A stretch of DNA of 64,000 nucleotides from positions 9,893,713 through 9,957,712 of the forward strand of contig NC_092574.1 in assembly GCF_037975245.1 (NCBI RefSeq), given 5' to 3'. The notes under the pieces were generated by a model. That model was given only the letters and a program-made list of their open reading frames with translations, was not told the origin of the DNA and did no database searches. Shown piece by piece: positions 37,985 through 51,000 of the stretch. This DNA is from Apostichopus japonicus. Lineage: Eukaryota > Echinodermata > Holothuroidea > Aspidochirotida > Stichopodidae. The position numbers and the translations under genes were made by a program. Positions within the stretch are counted from its first letter, which is position 1. The number at the start of each line of letters is the position of its first letter.

Positions 37985-40900
37985 TTAATCTGACATTCTA
38001 ATCTCCGGGAAAATGATGACGTCAGCTTTAATCTTCCTATGCTGCCTCAGTCTGTACCATCTTGATAAAGTGACTATACAAAAATCGATAAACTCCACAA
38101 CAGTCATAATACTAGCTCCCACTAACAGACCCATGAACCCGCCAACGTCACCTGTAGATATTACAAACAAAAAATATATTTATTTCATTTTTCAGTTTCT
38201 TTATAATCTGCCAGTCAGTTTTTGTCGTTGCACATTTGCATATCGATTTCATTTTTCTTTTCCTTAAAGCTAGACCGACTATAGATCTGTATTTTTTTTA
38301 TCAACAAAAGGAGGAATGAGCTTTGGTTGTGTGTGTTTGTGTGGATGAGGGACAAGGAGGAACGAGGGGGGGGGGGGGTAGCAATGGAAGCATTGGGTGA
38401 TCAAAACTGGGTCCATGCAGCTGTCGTATTGGCTCACGACAATATCTAATAGTCGGTGGTTTGATACTTCTTGTAACGTAGTTCTTATTTTGGAGAGTGA
38501 TAATTAGTTTGTCGTTGCTCATTTAGATGCCATCAGTTCATTAAAATTCAACCAAAAAGTAAAAGTTGTCGTTTTTGTAGCACTATATGCACACAACTTA
38601 CCTATTAAAGTAGAAGAATCATAGCCAGAGACCTGTCGGATTTCTTCAAAATTTAACTCTTCAAAATACAAAACGACTTCTAGCAAGTTCCGCCTGGGAA
38701 ACAAATTAAAGTCACAAAGCCGGTGTAAATTCGCCTAAAAATTTAACCCATAAATATGATTTTTTGAATAGTATGAATAATTTGTTTGTACAGGAATTCA
38801 GAGACCATGCTGGAAAGTAGTTATCATTATTACTTAGCTATCTCTTCACTGATATTAATGACTTATGATAAAGATGGCGAAAATTCAGTTGTTTAATGAA
38901 AATATCGGATGTTAAATAAAGGATCAAATTGAAAAGTCTTAATAACCAAAACAATCTATGATGAATATCATTACCTTATTTCATCTTTTGAAAATTTCGT
39001 CAAGTTTTGTATTTGTTCTGTCACGTGATCAGCTGGCCAGTAGACCTCCGAGACACGCACCTGGTAGACAGTCCTTTCACATGGAATTGGACAATGGCAT
39101 TTCACTATTCCAGTCTTGTAAGCTTCTGGAAAAAACAGGGGAAAAAGCGGCGAATGTGCAATTAAACCATTAAGTACCGTAAACGGTCCAATGTACTTGT
39201 GTATTATCAATGCGCCATTCAGTGCCTGTGTCGAAAATAAATGCTAGTCTATACCAGTTCTAGTCCACAATATTATTCTCAAAAGAATTAAAATAATTAC
39301 TTTTTAAGCAGAAGTTTTGTTTTAGTACGTTCTAGTTCGCTTTAGAAAAATATGGAAAATTTGACTGCTATAGTAATGTTGCCACAGTTATTCTGGTTCT
39401 TGAGATATTCACCATTAAAATATGCTATATCTTTGTGATGCTCCTTTGACGCTAAATTGATGATGGTGTCGGCTCATCAACAAAGGCCTAAATGATAAAG
39501 ATATGATTATTAATTCTAATAAATATTCAAAACATAATTCTTTTCACAAAAGAGCACCACCGGATGGCATTCACCATCCTTCGTCCGTGACTAATTTGTA
39601 CGACATTGTAAACATGCCATTTGAATCTCAGCTGTTTAAAGGGATAGTTTCACAAAACTTCAAAGTGTTATAGAAATATCATCTTGCCTTATAGCAGTGG
39701 TTTGTAACGGTCTACAACATATCGCAATGGTATTGTGGCTTATGGTTTCCTTTAAGTAAGTTTGGGTGACAAGAGAATTTACGTCACAAACAGCAACCAC
39801 TGCTCTTCCAATTCGTATTTGTCGCCCTCTTTTACAATGTAAAGGCTAGCTCACAAAATGTATAATGGCTGTCCAGTCTCATGCTCTGATATTAATTTCA
39901 AGCCAATTTTTTTATATTTTGTAACAATTGACAACGTATGATTTATTTCATATTGACAATGTAAGACAAATGATGATTAAATGTTCCTGTTGTCATAGAA
40001 ACAACTTATGAAGAAAATGCTTGAGCAGCCTACAACGTGAAGCCAAAAAAAAGAAGCATCGCTTGATGATACTCTAAATTTAGTGAAGACTTCCTTGTGA
40101 CGTGTATGTTACCATGGAAACATGTGGACACAGACAGTGCCACAAAAGTATAAAAAGATATTAAAGAATGCTGAACAGTGTGTTTAAGTTCAAATTGACC
40201 TTTTGTGTTCAGTTTAGCATATCTAGCAAGTGTTTGGTCACTGTACGTAATACATTGAAATGAAGTTAATATGAATATGTTCCATTATTGGTACACATTA
40301 CCCTCGGCCGCTTGCACACAGTCATACACAACAGGTGGATCACAAACGGGTGCATTGCCTGTAGACGTGAATACCAAAAACAGTTCTTGATTAAAATAGA
40401 TGAAATCGGAAAAGGAAATGCGTATCTTTCATAGTTGTCTAAACAAAGATTAAATGGCTTGAAGCGGCTGTTTACTTTCCTGTCTAAATCGGCGGCGCTA
40501 TGTCGATACTTAAAATGTCATTGTATGAGCAATCAATTGTGTTGATTTCAGATAATGAAGAAACTTTGAACAAATTTGACATGTTGTTCGACTTGACTTT
40601 TTCATATGTTGTTCAGTACATTACATTATATGAAGAACATTTGGACAGAATCTAATGAAGGATTGAGAATTGACTGAAAATAAAAGTACATTTAGTGAAA
40701 ATAATCATAAATAAAAAAAATGAAAAATATTGAATACGCTGCTAGACAATGGCCTGGAACGCCAAAAAGGACAACAACTGATGGTAATATCACTGGTCTA
40801 AAATATACTATATGAAGAACATTTCAAACAGAATCTAATGAAGGATTTAAAATTGACTTATGATTCAAGTACATTAAGAGAAAATAATATATGTAGGCTT

Positions 40901-43900
40901 TCTAACAGTGCGGTTAATTGACATAATGTCTGAGAAATATTACAGAATATTGATCAAACGCTATAAAGTTGGTTAAAATTGGATAACGCTGCTTGACATT
41001 TGTCTGGAACGCTAAAAAAAGGACAAGATGAAAAGATTACTGGTATATACGTAAATCGAGACAGGCAGGACCTAATACATGCATGCTCACCGGGCATGTT
41101 GAACTTCCTGCAACCGCAAGTTTCGATGACGTAATCTGCTTCGCAGAAGGTTTCGCACAGTTCTACGGTATAGTTGTATTCATTGTAGACGGTGGCGTCG
41201 GGCTCCTGTAAACATTGGTAAGTGTACGGGTGTGGAAGATTGATAACCTGTGACAAAGTTAAAAAACAATCATTTATGCCACAGGTCAAAGGTTAATTAA
41301 TAGTGAGATGTGTAACTGAGTAACAATCAAAAGATGATAAATATAACTAATTATTTCAATATAACTAAATATTTCAAGGTTGTCATAATTCAAACGTATA
41401 ACGCACAAACGCGATGTGTGGTCGCTCTCTATACAGTGACGTCACAAATTTTGATTTCTCAAGTGAACTGAACAAGAACTTGAAATATTTTCCCGGAGTT
41501 TTCTGATTCAGTAGTTGACAGGATTAATGACATCATGTAGACACTTGTGACGTCACGCTACCTCAAGTTAGCCTCTCATCTCACCTTTGTCAGTTTGAGT
41601 CCGACCAAGCTCTGGGCACCGGGAGACACTGCAAATCCAAGGCGCTTAACGAAAGGAAATTCATGTTGTCCGTGTACCATTATCTTAAAGACAACGAGAA
41701 GACAATATCATAAGTTGAATAGTATAGAATATACCACAGAACATTTGCCTAAGATCATTTGTAGTAGCCATTCCCGCTTACGACTGAAATTGTGATATAC
41801 ACCCGACGATGATCACACAGTCACAGTCTCGATGCAAAGGGACTGGGGTTGAGAGCGGAGCAGTCGTTCAGTTGTTTGGTTTTTCGTGCCCAGGTTCTTT
41901 CTTGTCTGACTTTTCATAAAAGGTACCACAGAACATTAGCGATATCAAGTTATCCGATCATGTATATATTATAAAAGAAGGTGATCGAAGGGGAAGGGGA
42001 AGGGGTGAGGGGAGGGGGAGGGGAAAGGAAGGTATGAAAGGAGGGGAATAAGCTGCACAAACCACGTTGTCGAAACGAACAGTGAAATTTAACTTGTTGA
42101 AATGTTCATGTATACGTGTTGTCGAATTTGACAAAGTAGTATGACTGCGATTGTAAACTCCACGATGCATCTCACTATAGATTCATTGTTGTTATTTTCT
42201 CATGTCTCTCATTAGCACAGCTGCTCACTAAGAGTATTATTTTTAGTTCACTATAACGTCTTCCAGTATTTTAGCTCAGTTTATCTCCAGATGTCAGCTA
42301 TTGTTTCCAGCCCTGTGATATTTTTAAATTTCTAATTGCAGTACCATCTGAAACTTGTAGATGGCGACCTTACCATTTTCGAAACGTTGCGAAGTGTAAG
42401 GTTTCACACCACAGTGATTTTTGTTAGTATACAGAAAAAGTTTAATGTATTCTAGAAGAAAACAGAAATTTTTAACGGTTGTGACTTTCTTAGAAAAGAA
42501 ACTGATTCAGGTGTTGAATATGATAGACATGAAAATTTATTATAAGATATTTTTTTTTGGTGCGTGCAAAATATGTCACAAGGATCGGACTAACGATAAT
42601 CTGGGGCCCGGGCTGACAGGGCCTTTCGGCGATCATCTGGCCGCAATAATGAAATATAAAAAAATAACTCAGGGGGATCCCCCATTCCCCCCCACCCGCT
42701 GCGACAAAATGGTGGGATAAAGTCCATTTCCCAGCACAACGATAAGGACAAGACCCAAATGTTCAAACAACTTGTACGCAAGCGTATATACGGTAATAAA
42801 TATCGGATTTAATTTTGGAGATTCTGGAGGTCCTGGGACCCCACGGTGTGTCTCTGTGGGCCCTGGGCCAATCCGCCCCTGCATGTTTTGGTATGTATTT
42901 TAGATCCTCCTGCAAGCAGGAACTCGCAAAGAAGCCTCATTGGCTTATCAAAGCCGCAAGCTGACCGAAGTCAATCTCTTACATTCATATTTAACGTCCA
43001 TGATTATGAATTGTTAATTGTCAACAACTCTGTAACTGGACGACATACATTAATCTGGGAGTGACTCGAACCGGGGACCTAATGATTGGAAGGCACCGGC
43101 GTTAACCACTGAGCTAACACTCCAAAGGTGTAATACCTTGACGCCTGCTCCTGTGTTGTAGCTGTTGTAGTATTCCCACTGTTCGACATTCAGCCTGAGG
43201 AAGAGACCATAATCAAAGCCAGTCTGTTGTACGTAACGCACGTCTTCTTTCTTCTTGGGATTGTTGAAGGTGTAGCAAACTCCAAAATCGGTGAAAGTTT
43301 GAGTAAAATTCTCTGGACCACACGGTTCCATCATTTGCCAGCTTTGAAGAAGAAATGACACCCAAAAAAAAAAGACCCTTTAATAAAAAACTATAAATAT
43401 ATATGCTATATATTGCAAGAGATCGGGATTGTTGAAAACTTACAGAATTTTCCGTCCGGGAACGCGTTTCCGAAAGCGTGAAAGTTTAATGCCAGCGTCT
43501 ATTTTGCGTATACCGTGTCAAGTTGTAGTCTTGTCTATGTATGTGACAGCATTCTCATAACTATACTAACGCGGTTAAATTTCGACGACACGTTGACAAA
43601 AGTATCACATAACTGAAAACGTTGTATTGATTGGTTATTTACAACACGTATATTATAATAGACATGTCGTGGTTATGGCCCAATTGGCTTGCCATACAAA
43701 ATAGTAGCGTTTCGTTGCTATGGTCAAGACAGTTGTGTTTTGATTCTATGCCAGGTTAACCACATCCTGCAGTATCTCTTCTGATATTTTGCAAATATTA
43801 ATTGATGCTTTCGTAAGTTGAAAATTAGCAACATATCTCGGTTTTAGTTTTCAATATTTCGAGCTAAAATCATGATCATATGACATTTTTATCTCATCAT

Positions 43901-46900
43901 TTGTACATTTTCCTGCATATTTCATACACACAGACGGTACGTATCTCTATGACTATATACCCCTACAGTTCATAGTCTATCATAAACTTGTTTACGATAT
44001 ACGGTTAGTTGGCATGGCATTCAACTAACGTTAGTTTACCAGCATGTAGATAAATTTGTAACTGATGTTTGTTCAGCACTTCATCGCCACAACCATATAA
44101 GGTCATGATACGTCGACAATGATAAAACGATTTGTCAAAGTTTGATTTAATTGATGTTTTCGTACCGATTACGAAGCCATCAAATGAGCGGAAGAGTAAA
44201 TAATGATCGTAATCCAATGGCAAGGCTTTACATTGGATATTGAAAGGTATTAGAGAAGAGCCCATATTGTGTTATGCATGAATGAAGTACTATAATGATC
44301 TAAAAAGTGAACTTTATTAGAAAATATATCTTATTTCATAGATATCTAAATTCCCTGCTTTTTTTATTATGAAATAGAATGAAATGAAATAATAAACGCA
44401 AGATTGAATCCGACTTTCATGAGTCATGTAATTGAAATGAAACTAACCTGAATAGGGGAGGGTTAGAGGAACATACCCCGGGCCTGGATTCCATTAGGGG
44501 ACCCGAGGAAACATGGTATGAAGAAACATGTTCGAGGTTTGGTGACATAATAATGTCCCCGGGTTTGCCATGCATCTCGACTCACACCCCGCCCCCCCCC
44601 CTCCAGGTGGGGTAAACTTCGTCCTAACATGTAAATGGCTTCCAACTAAAAATTGGTATTGCGGAATTATTGTTTTCATACGTTCTATAGCTTTTTTATT
44701 CTCCTATCAACCTGCACAAGAAAATAATAAACTTTCTTACCCATATTATTATTCGACAAAATACTTGAAACTGGTATCCCCATTAATTTTTTTATTAATA
44801 AATATATACACGAAGAAACATAACTATTATTTTAAGAACTATTAGTAAAGTAATAATAATACCTGCATTCTATAATCATATCCTCTTTCTGGTGGGCGGC
44901 ATTGAGGATATCTTGAGTTAAATTACGACCGGTGAAATTATATTCTTTCCAGACATACGATTCGTTGGGGACCTGAAAGGAGTATCAGACATTTTATACA
45001 TAATCATCGAAACAGGTGACAGATCTAAGATTAATGGATAAGGCCTACAGCGTCGCTTGACTTCGAATATCTTAACTATATGTGTACCCTACATCAACCC
45101 TTTAAATACACCCAAATTGTCCCTCCACCGTTCAGGGACTATATGCGTACCCTGCATCAACCCTTTAAACATACCAAAATTGTCCCCCCCCCCTCCACCG
45201 TTCAGGGACTATATGTGTATACCCTGCATCAACTCTTTAAACACACCCAAACTGTCCCTTCCACCGTTCAGGGATGAATGGAGTAAAAACAGTCAGAACT
45301 GACTAACTATTCTTTTACTCTTGTCTGAACTATTCTTATAAGACGAAATGTTAGCATAGAACAAACACAATATGAAGAACTGGAAGAAACTTAATACAAA
45401 TGTGATAAAGTGAAAATAAAGTCATTAGCTTGATTATTGACAACTTTGATTTTAACTAATACAGTAAAAAAAGAAAAAGCTGTGACAATTTTAAATTTAA
45501 TGGATTACATAGTCACTTGACCTCGGATATCTGCAAACAAAGTATCAATCAACGTATGCAGAATGATGAAACATGACAATACAAAATCCGATAACCATAA
45601 AGCTTAAAAACTAGAGTAGGGAAGAAGGGCGCGACAATGTATATTATAATGACTCACGTGAAGTGTTGGATAGAGAAGTTCCAAGATGGCGGCCTGATCT
45701 TCCGTGAGATTTGATTTTCGCCATTGGTTATAGTTACAGACGGTAACCGCGGGGAATGTGACGTTATCAACGTACTGCAGAGTCACCAAACTCGATACCG
45801 GAAAACTGAAAAATTTACTCAGGTTTTTAATAACTCCTTGTACTACTATAACGATGAATACCACCAGCAGAATCATCCAAAATGCTCTAGAAACACAAAA
45901 CAGTAAAAAACAAAACAGTAAATATGTTGATAGACATTAATACGGTATGTACCGTGCATCTGTGAGGTTTACAGATCTGTTGAACACGTCAAAATTAAAT
46001 ATTTATTGAAATTTCATGACAAAATGAGGCGCATATTAAGTTATAAAGATATGGGTACCCGTCCCACGATACGATACCTTTGCCTCCCCGTCACCGCCCC
46101 CACTAATTCGCTTCTGCTTCCCGTCGCCTTTTAAAAGGTAATCTATTTGAATTTAGTATAAATATTGCACATAAAATGTGTTGATGAAAATATAAACTAT
46201 CTGTTGAACATTTTGAAATAACTAATAGGCCTATGCGTAATAGTAACATCTGAAGTGAAACAACACCATGATATGACGTCACGCAGTCACAGTCATAATG
46301 TAGATTTTGTGTCGGAGGACGGTTCAGTCATATAGCTTCGAAATTTAACTTTACCATACGATACGGTTAAATTATTGAAACTGCACCTGATCTATTTCAA
46401 ACACAAACAACTCTGTTTGAATGACAAAACACATAAATAGTCTACAGGCTACAACATTTATGATGTAATTAATTTAAGTGAATCATTAATCAGATTTGAC
46501 TATGTGGGTGGTCTATCTGCAGGCATTTTTTATGATTAAATGATTCATTAGTATCAACATCAAGTAAACGTTAATCACAACGAATCGAGGGTATATTAAA
46601 TGTAGTTATAAATACATTTAGATTCACAAAAAAGGCTATAGAACTAAATAATATACAGAAGGCTATTGTTGCTGGAGTTGTGTTTTGTTTTTTGTTTTCT
46701 TGGTATGTGTGAAATTGTTTGCATTTAGACCGAGGACTTGAACAAAGTCCTCAGACGTAAGAATCACAACGTCCTCGGAAGGATTCTATTGTTAAAGAGT
46801 ATTGTTAAGGTTAGGGTACATGGATTTGAACAATGGAAAAAACAATGGGGTCTATACACACATGTGTGTGTTTGCAAGAGTGTTTAAATATGTTACAGAC

Positions 46901-48029
46901 TGGCATTGAACTATCAAACTCAACGTGTGTATAGACGAGGTGAAGAATGAAAATGTACTTTGTGTGAGATTTGGGGTATTTCCCATCGCTGATTACTATT
47001 GTTTTCTTCCTATGTGTTTTAAAAACTAAAATGGAGAGCATAGGGGGTGGGGGGGGGGGTGCGGTCAGACGCAATGGTATACCTTACGTATATAAGATGT
47101 AAGCAGGCATTCTTACTTTATTTATTTATTATCATTATTTTGTGAGGTAATCTCATTCCTAAATGTATTGAAAATATAAAAAAGATATAAATCATGTCGA
47201 AACACTTTATTGACTATGCTTTAGATAACGCTTGAATATGCAAATGCCAAAAATTGAAGCCAACCGTAAAGATTGGTAACTGAAATCGTTTAAGCGTTCT
47301 TCTGTACAGTTTTGAAGAAGCGTCCGACTTCACTGTTGTTTTTTTGTCTTGTACCCTGCATGGGCAGAAACTGTTCCAGGGATTACCCAAATTTTTTAGC
47401 CCGTACCGCTCTGTCGACAGAGCACTCTAAGGTTCGTATTGAAGAAGATTCTGATTTCGATACCGCTAAACTATTGCAAAGATTTCTCGAAATTTCAAAA
47501 TTTGTGTTTACTGTCAGTTCCTTCCAAGAATTCGGATTTCTGTCTATGATTTGTGTAAATATTATATATACACATTTTTCAATCTTCGTTCTCTCCAAAG
47601 AACCTTAAACAAATATAAAAAATATTAAAATATTTATATAAATTATTCGAAATTGTACATTTAACCTCGTTTTATTGTTCTTGAAAGACTTTACCTTCTC
47701 CAAAAGTTTGCCGATGAATTTGCCGCATGCCTCATTCCGTGCAAAGTAGTAGTTTCAACAAATCGTTTCCATCGGGGACCTGCCGTAATTCCGCATCCAC
47801 AAGACCTTGACCGTTTTGGTTTTTTCTTCTTCATCGTCGTTGTTTTTGTTGGTTGTTTCTTCTTTTTATTCGACTGAAATATATATTTCTGCTGTTTTTT
47901 ACTCGAACATTTGGACACCTTTTCTTTCTTTTCCTGATTTGATTGGATTTGACAAGAAGAAATTGATTGCACAGGAAGATTGAATGTTTGAAGGTCGCGG
48001 TCATTGTCTGCGTAGGTCCAACTATCCAT
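37985..48029 (-). CDS. ASIC/degenerin-type sodium channel subunit, complete 10-exon gene, 533 aa
   Basis: Trimeric amiloride-sensitive cation channel subunit of the DEG/ENaC superfamily, in the plasma membrane. Exons, 5' to 3': 48029-47695, 45886-45658, 44972-44863, 43341-43137, 41683-41585, 41247-41091, 40358-40302, 39125-38975, 38693-38602, 38151-37985; phases all join. The cytoplasmic N terminus is Lys-rich and has the gating His-Gly (TTLHGMRH). TM1 is FWMILLVVFIVIVVQGVI, followed by FPAVTVCNYN. The Cys-rich ectodomain includes LGFAVSPGAQ, CETFCEADYVIETCGCRKFN and HCPIPCERTVY. TM2 is GFMGLLVGASIMTVVEFIDF with the GAS selectivity filter, then a tail of about 30 residues. The order of blocks follows vertebrate ASIC1. 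Gating ligand (protons, peptide or other) cannot be told. The start has A at -3 and G at +4. Confidence 0.93.
40621..41045. repeat. Diverged tandem duplication in ASIC introns
   Basis: About 180 bp at 40621-40800, with GAAGAACATTTGGACAGAAT and later CTGGAACGCCAAAAAGGACAA, is echoed at 40812-41045 (GAAGAACATTTCAAACAGAA, then CTGGAACGCTAAAAAAAGG). The second copy carries extra sequence. It is non-coding. Confidence 0.65.
42573..42881. mobile_element. Possible decayed hAT-like non-autonomous element
   Basis: The right edge, read in reverse complement, is CAGGGGCGGATTGGCCCAGG, a typical CAG-starting hAT-type terminus. The left edge near 42578, CAAGGATCGGACTAACG, resembles it loosely. No matching 8-bp duplication was found, so boundaries are tentative. 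It abuts the SINE at 42889. Confidence 0.4.
42889..43126 (-). mobile_element. tRNA-derived SINE, copy 2, next to an ASIC splice donor
   Basis: On the minus strand the head reads GTGTTAGCTCAGTGGTTAAC, with an intact A box (complement of 43106-43117) and an intact B box GGTTCGAGTCAC (complement of 43061-43072). The body matches the copy at 36585-36830. It starts about 10 nt after the 5' splice site of ASIC exon 4 (43137). Confidence 0.8.
45074..45275. repeat. Three-unit minisatellite of about 63 bp in an ASIC intron
   Basis: Three direct copies begin TATGTGTACCCTACATCAAC (or a variant) and end CCACCGTTCAGGGA. Open frames across them are by-products of the repeat. Confidence 0.85.
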
Positions 48030-51000
48030 TTTGCAAAAAACACAAAAAAAAACCGAAGTTTCAAAATGAATTATTTCTTATTTAATCAAATGTATGTAAC
48101 CATTTCCAGTTACTGATTACGATAATGACTTATTTCCGGATTTCATATATTATCATCAATCTGTATTCTTTCTTTGTTGACCATACAGCAAATGAATGAT
48201 ATTTTTAATGATCAATCTACAAAACAGAAAGTAAGGTTCTCCTCAAATGAAAATAATCTTTCCAGAAAAAAATAAGGATTTTTTTTTTACATATTTCCTT
48301 TTTTTTTTAAATCCAGTCAGGATAAGGTATTTGCAAGTTGGGATTCCAACCAAATGAAAGTGAACATGTAATACACTTTTGTGAAGTCAGACATGGTACG
48401 GTATGGTTTTTCTTACGAAGATAGATTTCTTATTCTAAGACGAATCTCTCCCTGTAATGGCATTTTCTTTAAGATTTAGTTAAAGATCCAAGACTCGTGT
48501 CTAGGAAAAATTAAAAACTTGCAAAAAGAACGCCTTTTTTAGTAAATTAAATCCAAAATGCTGTCTCTAACTCTTTGAAGGTGTAGTCTTTCTAAGAAAC
48601 CACATAAATCCCAGTGGAATTTAGAGGTTCTCCTGCAGCTCAGAATTGGGACAACACATTAAGACAATGTCTATCAATGTGTGGAAAACAATAGGCTTTT
48701 GTTTTCACCAAATCTCTTTTTCACAGTTCCGGGTTTTTTTCCTCCAAATAATAACAATTTATACAACTGTACAGAAAATGTCTTTTATTACAAAGCTCAA
48801 ATATATCCACGAAAACTTTCGATGTTATTATTGCATGTAAAAACGCAAAAAAAAAAAAAAATTGGAGTTATTTACCAAGCAATAATTTAATTAAAATAAC
48901 TGAAAAATGAAACAAAACGGTGACGTAACAAATCAAATATGAAATGAACAGCCTTTTAGATATTCCTTTATCCGATTTCGATTGTTTTTTAAGAAAGAAA
49001 AGAAAAGAAAAAGCCTGTTGGCTTCAAAATATTGCGTTGTTTAGCCGCCGGAGGTTACGCAGTAAGTGTCGTCTTCTAAGTTGAAATATTAAAACTACAT
49101 TACACCTAATGACACCAATGCCATCCCACATCCGATCGTGCCTAAAAGCAAAGAAAAAGAAGAAAAAAAAGCCCATTTGGAAAAAAAAAAGCAGCTATAA
49201 ATTTCGATCAAGATTGAATGCAAGACAATCTTCTAAAACTGTTTGATTATCTCTTCTTTGAACGCATTAGCCGGCCGTATCTAGGCTGTTTGCGTCTATA
49301 AACCAGTCATGGGACTATATCTTGCCACGCAAGGAGAGTGTTAAATAGGACGGAACATCTCAGTGAGTGTCGTAAGGAGTTTGGTCCCTATCAAGATGAC
49401 GAAGAGGAGGATGAAGAGGAGGATGATGATGGGAAGATGAAGATTGATAATCGTCACGAACGCATCTCCTTTTCTTTCTTTTTTTCTTTTTTTGTTTGTT
49501 TCTTCTTTTTTTTTCTTGAGTTAAGAACCACTCTTGATCTTGTCAAAATCTTCCAAGATTCGACAACCATGCAGTCTACTCAACAAACATATAGGTGAGA
49601 GATATATCAGAGAATCGTCTTGTTCCTTGTCAGTCTTATTTCAGGGGGAGGGGGGGGGGGAGAGGGCAGTGGCGTAGGAAGGTACTTTTGAGTGGGGGGC
49701 TGAAGACTGATGGCCGGCCTGGGGGAGGGGTCTAAGGGGAGGGGGACAATTGGAATTTTTTGCATTTCCAGGTGGCCTCAGATGCAATTTGGTGCAATAT
49801 AGCACACTTCAACACCCACTCCATTTTGTAAACTTAATTTTGTATTTTCACCTGGCCTTAGATGCAATTTGGTGCTCCAAATGAGATTTTTTGAGGGGAT
49901 GGGGTAGGGGAGGTGAGGTGGGGCCTCTATCCTTTTATATATAGGTCCGGTTAGTTGAGAAGCTTAGAGATTAGTTGCGGCTGTGCGTGAGGGTGTGTGG
50001 GGAAGGGGAGGGGGTTCAACATCTAAGAAAAATTATGTGTAGCTATGTAAATATTAATAAAGTAATCTCGCCCCTAATAGTTTCTTTCCATGGGAGAGGC
50101 TATCTTTTCCCTTTTACCCAACCTGAGTTGTGCCAATTCAAGGGGGAAAAAAGATCACGTTAACCGAAATAGGCGTCCCCCTCCCCATTCTCTCTCCTCT
50201 GCTCCCTTTAAAAACATAGTCCAGATGAAACTTAAGTTTTTTTGACTGATGAAAGCGGAACACATTTCTCAGCATCCTGATGAAATTTGCATCCAATTCC
50301 TACACATAGTGTTCTCGATACATTGATACTTGAAATCGTCACATGTTTTTTTCTCACAACTATAGCGCTTCTATGTATAATTGTAATATAATGTAATGTA
50401 ATGTCGACCGCTAGGAAGCCATATATGTGTGTGGGAGAAGCCGAATGTCTTATAACTTATAGTTCATGTCAAGTGGCTATTCAGTTTACAGGTTGAATGT
50501 TTTATTTATTTTTGTTAAATCGGATGAACGTTTCACACGAGCGAACATTGGATTCCTCCTGGATGAACAACCCATATAACTTAGGCCGACAGGGGCGGGG
50601 TGGGAAGGGGTGGAGTGGGTCTATCCCCACGACCTCACTGATGCCACTTATGCACCTACCGACTTTATCGCTCGACCGTATCACTGGTACATATGCCGCC
50701 GCAGATGTATGCTTCAAGTTAACACACCGGCCATACTGGACAAACAAGAATAATGGGGGGGGGGGGGGAGAATATGCTTTCCAAACTTTATTATTTATTT
50801 AATTGTCCACGATCCGTCTTCCCCATTCCCCCTCCCCCTCCTACGCCGCCACTAACGCCTACATGTCCAGCAACATGATGTTACGGCTCGCACTTGACAG
50901 AATCACAAAATGGAATTTATTCTAGGTAATCATTCCTTGGAACAGTCTAGCATACATTATTGGTTAAATACGAATTATAAATCTCTTTATTCTTGCTTCA

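Noticed and set aside
42421..42720. Plus-strand 99-codon frame in an ASIC intron
   Set aside because: It spans the edge of the putative hAT-like element and has low-complexity composition.
45057..45302. Overlapping open frames of about 65-80 codons near 45.1-45.3 kb
   Set aside because: They are produced by the three-unit 63-bp minisatellite.
47312..47608. Plus-strand open frame in ASIC intron 1 with a mildly protein-like segment
   Set aside because: No known domain, no supporting splice sites; possibly a decayed transposon fragment, but nothing identifiable.
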